Notes: generated from the letters alone by a model not told the origin. A DNA stretch of 64,000 bases from JAOTVV01 sp039591075 (GCA_039591075.1 JBDHEI010000009.1:1-64000); one strand, 5' to 3'. Counted from the first letter of the stretch, positions 7,612 to 16,326 are shown. Made by a program: numbers and translations.

Positions 7612-8666
7612 AGCAACGCCTCCAAATCGGCCGCCAGGACCGCGAGCGCGAGCTGGGGGTTGGCATTCCCCTGCGCAGCCTCGCGGGTCTCCTCGACGCG
7701 TTTGATGGCGCGCAGGCGGCCCTCGATCTTCTGACTGCCCTCTCCCGCCTCCCGCTGCACCTCGTCCCGCAGCGTGAGCGCGAGCGCGTCCAGCATACCG
7801 GTGAAGTCTCCCCTGGCCGCCCACGGCGGCTGAGCCAATGCCATCGGGAGCCACGACCGATCGCGCTCGCGGACCGCCGCCAACAGCAGGGCGGCTACCC
7901 GGTCAGGTCCGTCCGATCCGTCTTCGGCCCTGAGTGCTCTACCGATACACCCTTCGGCCAAGAGCACCCGGCGCTCCAACGCCTCCCCCTTGGGGGGCGT
8001 CTTGACTTCGGCCTTCAGGAACGCGCGGACCTCGTCATCCTTCAGCCGCGGTATCCGGATCGCCACGAGCCGGGACCGGACGGTCGGCAGCAGCGCGTGC
8101 GGATCCACGGCGGTCACAATGATCGTCGTGTCGGCCGGCGGCTCCTCCAACACCTTGAGGAGCGCGTTGGCCGCCTCTTGACTCGATTCCTGGACGATGA
8201 GCCGCTCGGCGTCGCCCAGGACGAACACTTTCCTGGCGCCCGAGAACGGCGTCATCCAGGCCAACCGATGGAACAGCCTCACCGAGGCCAACGCGTGGCT
8301 CGTCAGCCCTTCTGGGCGCCCCCAGAGGGGATCGCTGCGCCGCTGGGCCATGACCTCGCCCAGGAGCTCCTGGGCCTCCTCGACCTGCTTGGCCGAGTCG
8401 CCGGCCTTGGGCCGTGGAATCGGGACGAACCAGTGCAGGTCCGGATGCCCGAGCCCAAGCACCTGCCGGCAGTGCGAGCAAGAGCCGCACGGTGCCCCCG
8501 GCCCGCTGAGGCAGAGCAAGCCCTGCGCCACCCAGAGGGCCAACCGCTGCTTTCCCACGCCCGCAGGTCCCGTAAACAGGACCGCCTGCGGGAACCGGCT
8601 GGAGGCGAGGGCGCCAGCCAGCCGGTCGAGCAGGCTCTTCTGACCGTAAATCGGCCGCAAACTCAT
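7608..8666 (-). CDS. holB: DNA polymerase III subunit delta' (clamp loader)
   Basis: A 352-residue AAA+ protein. It shows a Walker A motif (GPAGVGKQR, about residues 30-38), the zinc-binding cluster of clamp-loader subunits (Cys residues in CLSGPGAPCGSCSHC, about 51-65), and the region around QEAANALLKVLEEPP followed by TTIIVTA and PTVRSR, typical of delta'/gamma. The delta' subunit holds the stator position in the clamp loader that places the beta clamp on primed DNA. The ATG at 8666 was preferred because homology starts immediately (LRPIYGQKSLLDRL); 14 additional in-frame codons upstream lack family similarity. It is first in a coupled series with moaC and a lytic transglycosylase. Confidence 0.92.
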   Translation of the reverse strand: MSLRPIYGQKSLLDRLAGALASSRFPQAVLFTGPAGVGKQRLALWVAQGLLCLSGPGAPCGSCSHCRQVLGLGHPDLHWFVPIPRPKAGDSAKQVEEAQELLGEVMAQRRSDPLWGRPEGLTSHALASVRLFHRLAWMTPFSGARKVFVLGDAERLIVQESSQEAANALLKVLEEPPADTTIIVTAVDPHALLPTVRSRLVAIRIPRLKDDEVRAFLKAEVKTPPKGEALERRVLLAEGCIGRALRAEDGSDGPDRVAALLLAAVRERDRSWLPMALAQPPWAARGDFTGMLDALALTLRDEVQREAGEGSQKIEGRLRAIKRVEETREAAQGNANPQLALAVLAADLEALL

Positions 8667-8789
8667 AGTCCGGCAATCTACCTCCCCGGTGGAGCCAGCG
8701 GTAGTCAACCGGTCCTAAGTCAAAGCGTGACAATTCAGTACGCGTGGCAACAGTAGGGCTGTCCGGAGAAAAAGCAAGGCGTCACAACG

Positions 8790-8803
8790 AGTGAGCGCTC
8801 ACT
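8790..8803. promoter_or_regulatory. operator-like perfect palindrome (site 1)
   Basis: The 14 bases AGTGAGCGCTCACT form a perfect inverted repeat. GTGAG..CTCAC cores of this kind are typical of TetR-family operators. Its centre is 31 bp (about three helical turns) from the centre of site 2, which would place two dimers on the same DNA face. Confidence 0.55.
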
Positions 8804-8817
8804 TCGTATATGTGCAG

Positions 8818-8837
8818 ATGTGAGTGCTTACTCACAT
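8818..8837. promoter_or_regulatory. operator-like inverted repeat (site 2)
   Basis: ATGTGAGT and ACTCACAT are perfect 8-base arms around a 4-base spacer. The GTGAG/CTCAC core is the same as in site 1 but with four extra central bases, so the half-site spacing differs. No regulator gene is adjacent; the only TetR gene in the window (45139-45756) has an unrelated palindrome in front of it. Confidence 0.55.
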
Positions 8838-8972
8838 GACGTGACATCCCGACGACAGTGTTCGTACAGCGGCTCGATCTTGCGTCAGACTCCGCGCGTC
8901 CCGAAGTTGCGACCGCCTTGGAACGCATCGCGAAGGTCGAGACACGGGCCCTGTATGATGGGGAGGCTGGCG

Positions 8973-10643
8973 ATGGCACGGTGGATGGTAACGGCCGGTC
9001 CACGGCTGGCGATTCTGCTGCTGCTGGCGACGATGACAGCGTGTGACCCCTCGGCCGACGTGGTGCTGACGGGCGGTGCCGTGTGGGCTAGTCCGGGGAC
9101 GGCGCGGCGCGGTGCCGGCGCCCCGACGGCCCTGGCAGTTCGGGGTGGAACGGTGCTGGCCGTCGGCAGCGACGAGACGATCCTCCGGCTGGCCGGATCC
9201 CGGACCAGGCGGGTAGATCTTGCCGGTCGTCGGGTGGTCCCGGGTTTCCTGGATGCCCACACCCACTTCATCGCCGGGGGTTTCGAGCTCGCCGGGGTCC
9301 AGCTACGGGATGCGGCGACGCCAGCCGCGTTCGCTGAGACGATCGGTGCGTTCGCCGCCGGGCACCCGGGAGCGTGGGTTACCGGCGGGACGTGGGACCA
9401 CGAGCTTTGGGGCGGAGAGCTGCCGCACCGCGATTGGATCGATTCGCTCACTCCCGAGTCCCCGGTCTTCGTGAGTCGATTGGACGGACACATGGGACTG
9501 GCAAACACGCGGGCGCTGGAGCTGGCCGGCGTGTCGGCCGCCACCCCCGACCCGCCTGGCGGCACTCTCGTGCGCGACCCGGACGGGCGCCCGACCGGGA
9601 TTCTGAAGGACGCCGCCCAATCGCTCGTCGCGGCGGTGATCCCCGAGCCGTCAGAGGAGGAGTTCGATGGCGCCCTCGCGGCGGCCGTCGCCCACGCCGT
9701 GGAACGCGGCGTCACCACCATCACCGACATGGGGAGTTGGCGCGGTCTCGACACGTATCGGCGGGCCCACGATAGGGGCGACCTCCCGATCCGGGTCTAC
9801 GCCGTTGTGCCGCTCGAAACACGCGATCGGCTGGTGCAGTTGATCGCAGGTGAGGGCCGGGGTGACGCCCAGCTGTTTTGGGGCGGGGTAAAGGCCTTTG
9901 TCGACGGATCCCTGGGCTCGACCACGGCCTGGTTCTACGAGCCGTATGCGGACGATCCCTCGACGGCCGGTCTCATGGTCACCGACACGGCCGAGCTACG
10001 CGAGGCGATCTTGGACGCCGACCGCCGCGGTCTCCAGTTGATCGTCCACGCCATCGGCGACCGCGCCAACGACTGGCTGTTGGAGACCTATGCCGCCGCC
10101 CGTGCCACGCACGGTGAGCGGGATCGGCGGGCGCGGATCGAGCATGCGCAGCACCTCGCGCGTACTGCCATTCGGCGGATCGCCGCCGATGACGTGATCC
10201 CTTCCATGCAGCCGTACCACGCGATCGACGACGGACGATGGGCCGAGAAGCGCATCGGTCCGGACCGCATTCGCACCACCTACGCGTTTCGGGCGCTGCT
10301 GGAGGCCGGGGCCCGTCTGACGTTCGGGAGCGACTGGACCGTGGCTCCGCTCGACCCGTTGCTCGGGGTCTACGCGGCCGTCACGCGCCGCACGATCGAC
10401 GACGCCAACCCGGACGGCTGGGTGCCAGAGGAGAAGATCACCGTGGAGGAGGCGATGACGGCCTACACGGCCGCTGCCGCCTACGCGGCCCTCAGGGAGA
10501 AGACGCTCGGCACGCTCGAGCCCGGGAAGTACGCGGATCTGGTGGTGCTGTCCGACGACATCTTCAGCATCGATCCCGCCGCCATCGCGACCGTGCGGGT
10601 GGACCTCACCATGGTGGGGGGCGAGGTGGTGTTCGAGAGGTAG
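8973..10643 (+). CDS. amidohydrolase family lipoprotein (YtcJ-like, amidohydrolase_3)
   Basis: A 556-residue metal-dependent hydrolase of unknown substrate. The ATG at 8973 is chosen because GGAGG precedes it by 6 bases; in-frame ATGs exist at 8955 and 8958. The N-terminus is a lipoprotein-type signal ending in TAC (Cys about 25). Metal-site motifs are in place: DAHTHF (about residue 92), HAIGDRAND, the HAQHLAR block and GSDWTVAPLDP near the C-terminus, matching the YtcJ group of exported or cytoplasmic amidohydrolases with a composite beta-sandwich. The upstream tandem palindromes suggest repressor control. It converges on the serpin gene. Confidence 0.9.
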   Translation: MARWMVTAGPRLAILLLLATMTACDPSADVVLTGGAVWASPGTARRGAGAPTALAVRGGTVLAVGSDETILRLAGSRTRRVDLAGRRVVPGFLDAHTHFIAGGFELAGVQLRDAATPAAFAETIGAFAAGHPGAWVTGGTWDHELWGGELPHRDWIDSLTPESPVFVSRLDGHMGLANTRALELAGVSAATPDPPGGTLVRDPDGRPTGILKDAAQSLVAAVIPEPSEEEFDGALAAAVAHAVERGVTTITDMGSWRGLDTYRRAHDRGDLPIRVYAVVPLETRDRLVQLIAGEGRGDAQLFWGGVKAFVDGSLGSTTAWFYEPYADDPSTAGLMVTDTAELREAILDADRRGLQLIVHAIGDRANDWLLETYAAARATHGERDRRARIEHAQHLARTAIRRIAADDVIPSMQPYHAIDDGRWAEKRIGPDRIRTTYAFRALLEAGARLTFGSDWTVAPLDPLLGVYAAVTRRTIDDANPDGWVPEEKITVEEAMTAYTAAAAYAALREKTLGTLEPGKYADLVVLSDDIFSIDPAAIATVRVDLTMVGGEVVFER

Positions 10644-10652
10644 TTCTGGAAG

Positions 10653-10693
10653 GGAAAAGGGAGGAGGTTTCGCTCGACACCTTTCCCTTTTCC
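10653..10693. terminator. probable bidirectional terminator between convergent genes
   Basis: GGAAAAGGGA (10653-10662) pairs perfectly with TCCCTTTTCC (10684-10693) across a 21-base loop. It sits between the ends of the convergent amidohydrolase and serpin genes. The A/T-rich stem interior and lack of a clean U-tract make strength uncertain. Confidence 0.4.
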
Positions 10694-10744
10694 GGTTGCG
10701 CCTTTCGCGCTTCTTCCCGTTCCCCCTTCTCGCGTCCCGGTCTC

Positions 10745-11983
10745 TTACGCTCCGGGATTCATCATCCTCCCCATGAACAGGATCGTGCCGGACAGGCGCT
10801 CACGGATGGCGAAGATGAACGGGCGGTCGACACGGATCACCATCGGAGCGCTCGTCACGGCCACGTTGACCGAGGTGACGGCCGCCGCCGTGGTGCCCTC
10901 CTCGTTCACCTCCACGAACGTCTTGTGCTTCACCTCGGAGATGTACGCCCGTTCGGGTCCGGCGTAGAGGTTGCTGAAGTCGGCCTCTGTATCGGAAAAC
11001 GCCACTGCCATGCCTAGGGCCTTGAGCACGTCGTTGAGCGTGACGTCGTACTCGAGGGTGAACTTCGGCATGACGACTTCGATCGAGTCATCCTGGAGTG
11101 CGGTGATCCAGGTGTCCCAGCGATCGCGCGTCAGCGTCTTTGACAGCTCAATGATCCGGCTCTCGTCGCGAGGCACGACCAGCGTCATCGAGAAGGCCTG
11201 GCCACCGTACGGGAGATCGGCCACGAGCACCTCGCTGTCACCGAACGCCCGCAAGGAGATCTTCGCACCCGACGACATGGTTGGCACCGAGGCCTGTGAT
11301 CCGTCGGCCAGGGTGAACGGCGCGTCCCGCGTCAGGTCCTTGTCGAACTTGGAGGTCCAGTCGCCCTTGAAGTAGATCGCGTTGATCAAGTACATGATCG
11401 TTAGGCTTGGGATGGGTGGCTCGACGATCCGAGCGATTCGCCCCTGCGTCTTGTCGTGCACCCAGTCATTGATGGTGTTGGCCGCTGAGGGAGCGTCGAA
11501 ATTCAGGGCCGTGACCTCGGCGTCGAAGTACTGGCGGTTGAGATCGATAAATGCCGGAACCACCTGGATCCCCTGCCGATACCAGATCGAATTCGCGATG
11601 AGCATCTCGACGTGGGGATCGAGCTCTATGAGGAGCTGGATGAGGCTCTGATACGACTCGTTCACTTCCTGCAACGTGAGGTCCTGGAGCTCGAGGGTCT
11701 CCTGCATGGCGTCGCGTGTGGTGCCTGCCGCCCCGTTGTAGGTCATCCCCAGCGCCATCCCCACGCTCAGCGGGGAGATGAACACGTTGGCGCCGTTCTC
11801 CTCCTCCGTGTTGACCTGCCGGAACAGCTTGAAAGCGAACCGGTTGTCAGCCTCGACGAGTTGCTCTTCCGCCACGGTGAGCTGGCGAGGCAGTTCCAAG
11901 ATCGGTGCCAACAACCCATCGCCGCAGGCGCCCGCTCCGACGAGCAGGACGGCGAGAACAGACCGCCGATGTCGCTGATGCAT
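10745..11983 (-). CDS. serpin family serine protease inhibitor, lipoprotein
   Basis: A 412-residue protein with a lipobox-like GAGAC at the end of a signal peptide and a full serpin fold after it: VFISPLSVGMALGMTYNGA, NSIWYR, AIYFKGDW, PKFTLEYDV and the reactive-centre region KTFVEVNEEGTTAAAV. The hinge has small residues (GTTAAAV), which is the mark of an inhibitory serpin able to insert its loop. Counting from the P17 Glu and aligning SAPMVIRVDRPF with the end of alpha-1-antitrypsin, P1-P1' is Thr-Ser. The ATG at 11983 has GGAGG 7 bases upstream. It is likely to guard the periplasm or cell surface against host, competitor or own proteases. Confidence 0.93.
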   Translation of the reverse strand: MHQRHRRSVLAVLLVGAGACGDGLLAPILELPRQLTVAEEQLVEADNRFAFKLFRQVNTEEENGANVFISPLSVGMALGMTYNGAAGTTRDAMQETLELQDLTLQEVNESYQSLIQLLIELDPHVEMLIANSIWYRQGIQVVPAFIDLNRQYFDAEVTALNFDAPSAANTINDWVHDKTQGRIARIVEPPIPSLTIMYLINAIYFKGDWTSKFDKDLTRDAPFTLADGSQASVPTMSSGAKISLRAFGDSEVLVADLPYGGQAFSMTLVVPRDESRIIELSKTLTRDRWDTWITALQDDSIEVVMPKFTLEYDVTLNDVLKALGMAVAFSDTEADFSNLYAGPERAYISEVKHKTFVEVNEEGTTAAAVTSVNVAVTSAPMVIRVDRPFIFAIRERLSGTILFMGRMMNPGA

Positions 11984-12099
11984 CGTGCCCTCCGTCATCG
12001 TTCACCCCCGCATACCCCTGGTGGTGCCTCCCGGGTCACCATCCTGTCTGCGGAAGGCCGACCATCGTCTTCCCGTTGCCGCCACCCTGGGGGCGTCCG

Positions 12100-13194
12100 T
12101 CACCGCTCCCGATGGATGAGCCACCGGTCGACTGCCTGTTCCCCACGCACCACGTCGTAGGCGTCGAAGCATGCTACGGTGAGACAGGAGTGGTTGGGGA
12201 GGATCCGCACCCGAGAGCCGACGGGGCGTGGCGCATTGATGACGCCGTGCTCCTGGCTCAGCGAGACGAGCCGTGCCGTGGGATGGAGCCGGCCGGCCGC
12301 GTAGTCGTCGTACAGCTCGCCCATGGTGGGGTGTGGGGCGTCGTGTCGGCCTGTGTCCTTGGAGAGGGCAAGCGCGCCGGCGTCGGTGACGGCGTGATCG
12401 CCACCGGGCTGGCACGAGACGACACTGGCAAGCACGGTCAGCGCGCAGTCGCGGACCGTGCACGACCCCAACAGGACCTGCGTGCGGTCGTAGAAGACGT
12501 AGTTCCCGGGCCGCGCCTCGTCGACGCCGTCGAGATGATCGATCACGGCCATTGACGGGGTCGAGCCGACGCTCACGGCGGGCACCGCGATGCCGGCGGC
12601 GCGGAGCCGTGCGGCACAGCGCACCATCGTGTCCCGCTCCTCGATCGCCGCCGCGAGCACTTCCCTCGGGGACGGCCCGCGGTAGGCGTGGCCGGAATGC
12701 GAGAGGATGCCGTCGAAGGTGAGGGTCGGGGCCGTGTCGATGGCCCGAGCGAGCGTGACGACCAGTTCGCCGCTCGGATCCACCCCCGCCCGGTGATAGC
12801 CGCAATCCACCTTGAGCCAGATGTGAAGGGGAACGCCGAGGCGGATCACCGCGTCGACCGCCTCGTGGGAGTCGACCACCAGTCGGAGGGTCGCCCTGGT
12901 GGAGAGCGTGCGAACCTCGTCGAGCCGTGACAGGACGAGTGGGAAGGCCCACGTGACGTCGTCGAATCCATGCGCCACGAAGGCCCGCGCCTCGGCGAGG
13001 GTCGAGACCGTCATGCCCCGGGCGCCGAGCGCACGCTGCCGTTGGGCGATCTCCACACACTTGTGGGTTTTGAGGTGCGGGCGCAAGGTGACACCCAACT
13101 CCTCCGCTCGCCGCGCCATACGCTCGAGGTTCGCTTCCAGAACGTTCAGGTCGAGGAGGAGCGCGGGTGTCGGGAGCTCGTGAATGGTCGGCAT
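12100..13194 (-). CDS. DSD1-type PLP enzyme (D-serine dehydratase-like / D-threonine aldolase-like)
   Basis: A 364-residue fold-type III PLP protein with an alanine-racemase-like N-terminal barrel: the PLP Lys is in LRPHLKTHK (about residue 40), followed by GMTVSTLAEA and the VGSTPS phosphate-binding block. The C-terminal domain has SQEHGVI and PNHSC, the His and Cys that bind zinc in eukaryotic-type D-serine dehydratases. The reaction is therefore either dehydration of D-serine or retro-aldol cleavage of D-3-hydroxy amino acids; sequence alone does not decide. No signal peptide is seen. It follows the S46 peptidase gene but a strong terminator lies between them. Confidence 0.88.
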   Translation of the reverse strand: MPTIHELPTPALLLDLNVLEANLERMARRAEELGVTLRPHLKTHKCVEIAQRQRALGARGMTVSTLAEARAFVAHGFDDVTWAFPLVLSRLDEVRTLSTRATLRLVVDSHEAVDAVIRLGVPLHIWLKVDCGYHRAGVDPSGELVVTLARAIDTAPTLTFDGILSHSGHAYRGPSPREVLAAAIEERDTMVRCAARLRAAGIAVPAVSVGSTPSMAVIDHLDGVDEARPGNYVFYDRTQVLLGSCTVRDCALTVLASVVSCQPGGDHAVTDAGALALSKDTGRHDAPHPTMGELYDDYAAGRLHPTARLVSLSQEHGVINAPRPVGSRVRILPNHSCLTVACFDAYDVVRGEQAVDRWLIHRER

Positions 13195-13253
13195 GACACG
13201 TCCGGTGATGTTCGCTGCAAGTTGAGAGCCCGCCGCCGCCGTGGCAACCGGAG

Positions 13254-13284
13254 CAAAACGGCCCCCGCCGAGGACGGCGGGGGC
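13254..13284 (-). terminator. rho-independent terminator of the S46 peptidase gene
   Basis: On the minus strand a perfect 10-bp GC stem (13284-13275 with 13270-13261, 4-base loop) is followed by CGTTTTG, giving the usual hairpin plus short U-tract. It lies 29 bases after the S46 stop and separates it from the DSD1-type gene. Confidence 0.75.
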
Positions 13285-13312
13285 CGGGCGTCGCGCGTCG
13301 CGGTGAGTGGGT

Positions 13313-15472
13313 CTACCGACCGACCAACTCCCGGACGATCCGGTCCGCGCCATACACGTGACGCAGGGCCTCGAGGATCCCGTCGGCGCGCACTGACACC
13401 GAGCGCGCACCCTCCGTGGTGTAGATGAAGTCACCTGACAGGCTCTCGATGTTGCCGTCGAACAAGAGCCCGACGAGCTCGCGATCGATGTTGATCACCG
13501 GACTCCCGGAGTTGCCGCCGACCGTGTCATTGGTGTGCACCATATTGACGGGTGTACTCAGATCGAGCTCGGGTGGCGGTGTGTGCCACCGCTCGGGCAG
13601 CGCCCACTCCTCACGTCCCTTGTGGGCCGCCCAGCGATCGTACAGGCCGTAGAACGTCGTGTACGCCGGTGCCAGCGTCCCGTTGTACTCGTAGCCGCTC
13701 ACCACCCCGTCGGCGATGCGCAGCGTGAACGTGGCGTCGGGCGCGATATCCGTCCCATACACCTCGAACAGCGCCCGCGCGAGCTTGGTGGCTCGGGTCT
13801 GCTCCTGCACGGCCAGCATCTGGAACTGGGCACCCGCCTGCTGGACTCTGGGCAGGGCCGCCTGCACGAGGGCGAAGGCCGGCTCCGCACTGCTCATGAT
13901 CGATGCGGGATCGTCGAGCAGCACTCGTCGCGCCTCGGGGTCCACCACGCTCGGCGACTCGGCGATAATCGCCCGCGCGGCGTCCAGCGGCGCCCGGCCG
14001 GCGAGCGCCATCTCGACCCACGGGTCGGCCTCCCCCAGGAAGAAGATGACGTCACCGATTTGGGCCTCGAGCATGTGGCCGTCCAGATCACTGTTGATGT
14101 CGGTACCGTCGAGGCGGCTCCGCACTGACTGGACCATGCTGTCGGGTGCCCCACCCGCGGCCATCTGCGCGTACTGCATCATCAAAGCAGCGGTGCCGAG
14201 GGTCTGTGACCTGATCGATCCGCCCGTGCCGAGTGATGCCAGCGTAGGGAAGACCTCTGCCATGCCCGACTGGATGTCGGCGATTTCATCCCACAGCGAC
14301 CCATACGCGCGCTGCAGGTCGGGACGCTTTGCGATGTCGGCCCGGAATTGCCGCTCGAATCCGAGCTTGCGGCCCATGATCGCGGGATCATTCAGTGCCT
14401 TGGTGCGGCCCTGGTAGAGCTTCAGCCCGTTCATCCACCCGAACCATTGGTTGATGTAGCGCGACCGCTGATCGGGGTGGTGCTCCATGAAGTGTGCGAG
14501 GATGTCGGTACGGGTCTTGAGCAGCCGAGTGGTGAACGGCTCGTTGTAGTCACGGGCGAACTCGAGCTGCGCCATCGTGCTCAGACGCTCCGTCGATCCG
14601 GGATTGCCGATCACGAAGACCGCGTCGCCCTCGGTCACGCCGGTCCTGGTCCACCGGAAGTAGTTGGCCGGCCTGAGCGGCTGCCCGGCCTCGTCGTAGA
14701 TCCGGAAGAGCGAGAAATCCAGATTGTACCGCGGATAGGTGAAGTTGTCGGGGTCGCCGCCGAAATAGCCGATCTGCAGCTCCGGGACGAAGACCAGGCG
14801 CACGTCGTTGTACCGCTTGTAACAATAGAGGGAATACTTCCCGCCTTGGTACAGCGAGGTGACGCCGCAGTCGAGGGCGTGCAATGCGCTCGTGCTGTCG
14901 TCCACCAATTCGATGCGCATCTCGATCGCCTCGAACTGCTCGGCTTCGGACGCGGTGGGGTCGACGGCCCGCTCGACGAGGTCGGTCACGTCTTCCATGC
15001 GCACCAGCTGGTCGGCCCACATGTTGCCTGCGGGGCGCTCGTCGGCGAGAGTCGCGGCGTAGAAGCCGTCGTCGAGCAGGTTCTCCCCCTCCTTCGTCAC
15101 TGCCGACGTGGCACCGCGGGCGCAGTGGTGATTGCTGAGCACCAGACCCTCGCCCGACACGAACGAGGCGGTGCACCCCGGGATGCGGAGCGACGCGAGC
15201 CGCACCTGGTCCAGCCACTCTTTGGTTGCACGGAAGCCGTAGGCTTGCTCGAAGTACTGCACCGGGGCGTTCTCGAACGTCCACATCTTGCCCATGTCGA
15301 AACGGCCCGGCTCGAGCGCTTCGATCGCAGGCTCCGCGGCCACCTCGGCAGGTGCCGGCGGGGCGATCGCGGGGGCCGGCGCCGCAACCGGGGCGGTCGT
15401 ACCACTTGAAGCGCATCCGACGGCGAGGGCGGCGAGCGATACCGTGCCGAGGAACGATACGTGTCTGGTCAT
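13313..15472 (-). CDS. S46 family dipeptidyl-peptidase (DPP7/DPP11-like), exported
   Basis: A 719-residue secreted or periplasmic exopeptidase that removes dipeptides from the N-terminus of oligopeptides. After a signal with a possible lipobox (VGCA) and an Ala/Pro-rich linker come the family motifs: GCTASFVSGEGLVLSNHHC with the catalytic His, and VGGNSGSPVINIDRE with the catalytic Ser. The residue after the FD pair that follows the Ser motif (LLFDGNIES) is Gly, as in DPP7-type enzymes; DPP11, specific for Asp/Glu, carries Arg there. Length matches the family. The ATG at 15472 begins the signal peptide; the frame upstream is noncoding in character. It has its own terminator. Confidence 0.95.
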   Translation of the reverse strand: MTRHVSFLGTVSLAALAVGCASSGTTAPVAAPAPAIAPPAPAEVAAEPAIEALEPGRFDMGKMWTFENAPVQYFEQAYGFRATKEWLDQVRLASLRIPGCTASFVSGEGLVLSNHHCARGATSAVTKEGENLLDDGFYAATLADERPAGNMWADQLVRMEDVTDLVERAVDPTASEAEQFEAIEMRIELVDDSTSALHALDCGVTSLYQGGKYSLYCYKRYNDVRLVFVPELQIGYFGGDPDNFTYPRYNLDFSLFRIYDEAGQPLRPANYFRWTRTGVTEGDAVFVIGNPGSTERLSTMAQLEFARDYNEPFTTRLLKTRTDILAHFMEHHPDQRSRYINQWFGWMNGLKLYQGRTKALNDPAIMGRKLGFERQFRADIAKRPDLQRAYGSLWDEIADIQSGMAEVFPTLASLGTGGSIRSQTLGTAALMMQYAQMAAGGAPDSMVQSVRSRLDGTDINSDLDGHMLEAQIGDVIFFLGEADPWVEMALAGRAPLDAARAIIAESPSVVDPEARRVLLDDPASIMSSAEPAFALVQAALPRVQQAGAQFQMLAVQEQTRATKLARALFEVYGTDIAPDATFTLRIADGVVSGYEYNGTLAPAYTTFYGLYDRWAAHKGREEWALPERWHTPPPELDLSTPVNMVHTNDTVGGNSGSPVINIDRELVGLLFDGNIESLSGDFIYTTEGARSVSVRADGILEALRHVYGADRIVRELVGR

Positions 15473-15583
15473 GCGAATCCTCTCGAGAAAGACCACATCC
15501 ATTGGCCGTCCGCGCTCGTGGACGGGGATCTGTGGGAGGGAACCCTGCTGTGGGCCCGGAATGCTGCGCGCGAAAGATACGAA

Positions 15584-15619
15584 GACGCCCGCCGCGGCGT
15601 GAAGGCCACGGCGGGCGTC
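15584..15619 (-). terminator. probable terminator of the DUF4382 gene
   Basis: GACGCCCGCCG (15584-15594) and CGGCGGGCGTC (15609-15619) form a perfect 11-bp stem with a 14-base loop, 20 bases beyond the DUF4382 stop. On the minus strand the hairpin is followed by a moderately T-rich stretch (TTCGTATCTTT). Confidence 0.6.
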
Positions 15620-15639
15620 GGTGCAGGCTGAAACTCGGG

Positions 15640-16326
15640 TTACCGCATCCGGAAGACCGGGGACAACATGACTCTGCCTGATCCAGTGCCATGCAGGTTC
15701 TTGTAGGTGGAGCTGGGATCGAACACCAGATTGACGTCCGTCGGGTTGCCGTCGCCGTCGGCCGTAACCTCGAAATTGGTGTCGGTCTTGAGCCCCGTCT
15801 GCATACCCGACGGGACGGTGACCTCGTGCGGCACGCCTTCCTCGAAGCTGGCCGCGTTCCCGACCTGGATCGGCTCGTTGAAGATCACATAGGCATTGCC
15901 GACCAGGAGTCTGACCTTGCGGTACATGCCGACAGGCACGTCGCCAGCCGCGATGATCAACGGATTGGTGGTCTCGTCGGGCAGGTTCGCCAGGTCGATC
16001 CACACGGCGTCGGTGAGGCCCAGGTGAATCCAGTAGCCGCAGCAGTCTTCGGCGTCAGGATCGGTCGCGACATCGCTCGAATCGGCGAGGAACGAGATAC
16101 TCGTCACCTCGATCAACAGCGAATCGACCTGAGAGGGGCTTACCTTGCCCTCGGCATCGAGCCCGGACAAGGCCAGGCCGTCGACGATCTGGACCAAGGG
16201 AACCGCGCTCTGGCTCATCGTCACTTCCACCGATCCCGTGTGCTCGAGTCCGGCAGAGTCGGTGCATGCACCGGCACCTACGGCCATGGCGCCCGCCATC
16301 GCGAGCCCTAAGATCTTACGCATCAT
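15640..16326 (-). CDS. DUF4382 domain lipoprotein
   Basis: A 228-residue protein with a clear lipobox (VGAGAC, Cys about 20) after a short signal. The mature part begins with TGSVEVTMSQSAVPLVQIVDGL and continues as an all-beta domain of the DUF4382 type, which occurs in extracytoplasmic proteins of unknown function. It contains a Cys-Cys pair (EDCCGYW). The ATG at 16326 has GGAGGA 9 bases upstream and was preferred to the longer frame. The gene stands alone between two exported-peptidase genes on the same strand and has its own terminator. Confidence 0.8.
   Translation of the reverse strand: MMRKILGLAMAGAMAVGAGACTDSAGLEHTGSVEVTMSQSAVPLVQIVDGLALSGLDAEGKVSPSQVDSLLIEVTSISFLADSSDVATDPDAEDCCGYWIHLGLTDAVWIDLANLPDETTNPLIIAAGDVPVGMYRKVRLLVGNAYVIFNEPIQVGNAASFEEGVPHEVTVPSGMQTGLKTDTNFEVTADGDGNPTDVNLVFDPSSTYKNLHGTGSGRVMLSPVFRMR

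Larger units (their letters stand above)
8667..8972 (+). promoter_or_regulatory. 306-bp divergent intergenic region with two operator-like palindromes
   Basis: This gap separates leftward holB from the rightward amidohydrolase gene and contains no convincing coding frame. Its main content is the pair of GTGAG..CTCAC palindromes at 8790-8803 and 8818-8837 (separate entries). An AT-richer stretch between them (around 8804-8815) could supply a -10 element, but no good -35 partner is visible, so promoter positions are not assigned. The remaining 135 bases before the amidohydrolase RBS would form a long untranslated leader. Confidence 0.5.

Noticed and set aside
7446..8756. A 436-codon open frame antisense to moaC and holB
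   Set aside because: No motif; it spans two real genes with catalytic and Walker motifs on the other strand.
8820..8972. N-terminal extension of the amidohydrolase from the frame opening at 8820
   Set aside because: The extension would overlap the second palindrome, lacks similarity to the family and would bury the lipoprotein signal; the RBS favours 8973.
14348..15409. A 353-codon open frame antisense to the S46 gene
   Set aside because: Antisense shadow of a peptidase gene with complete catalytic motifs.
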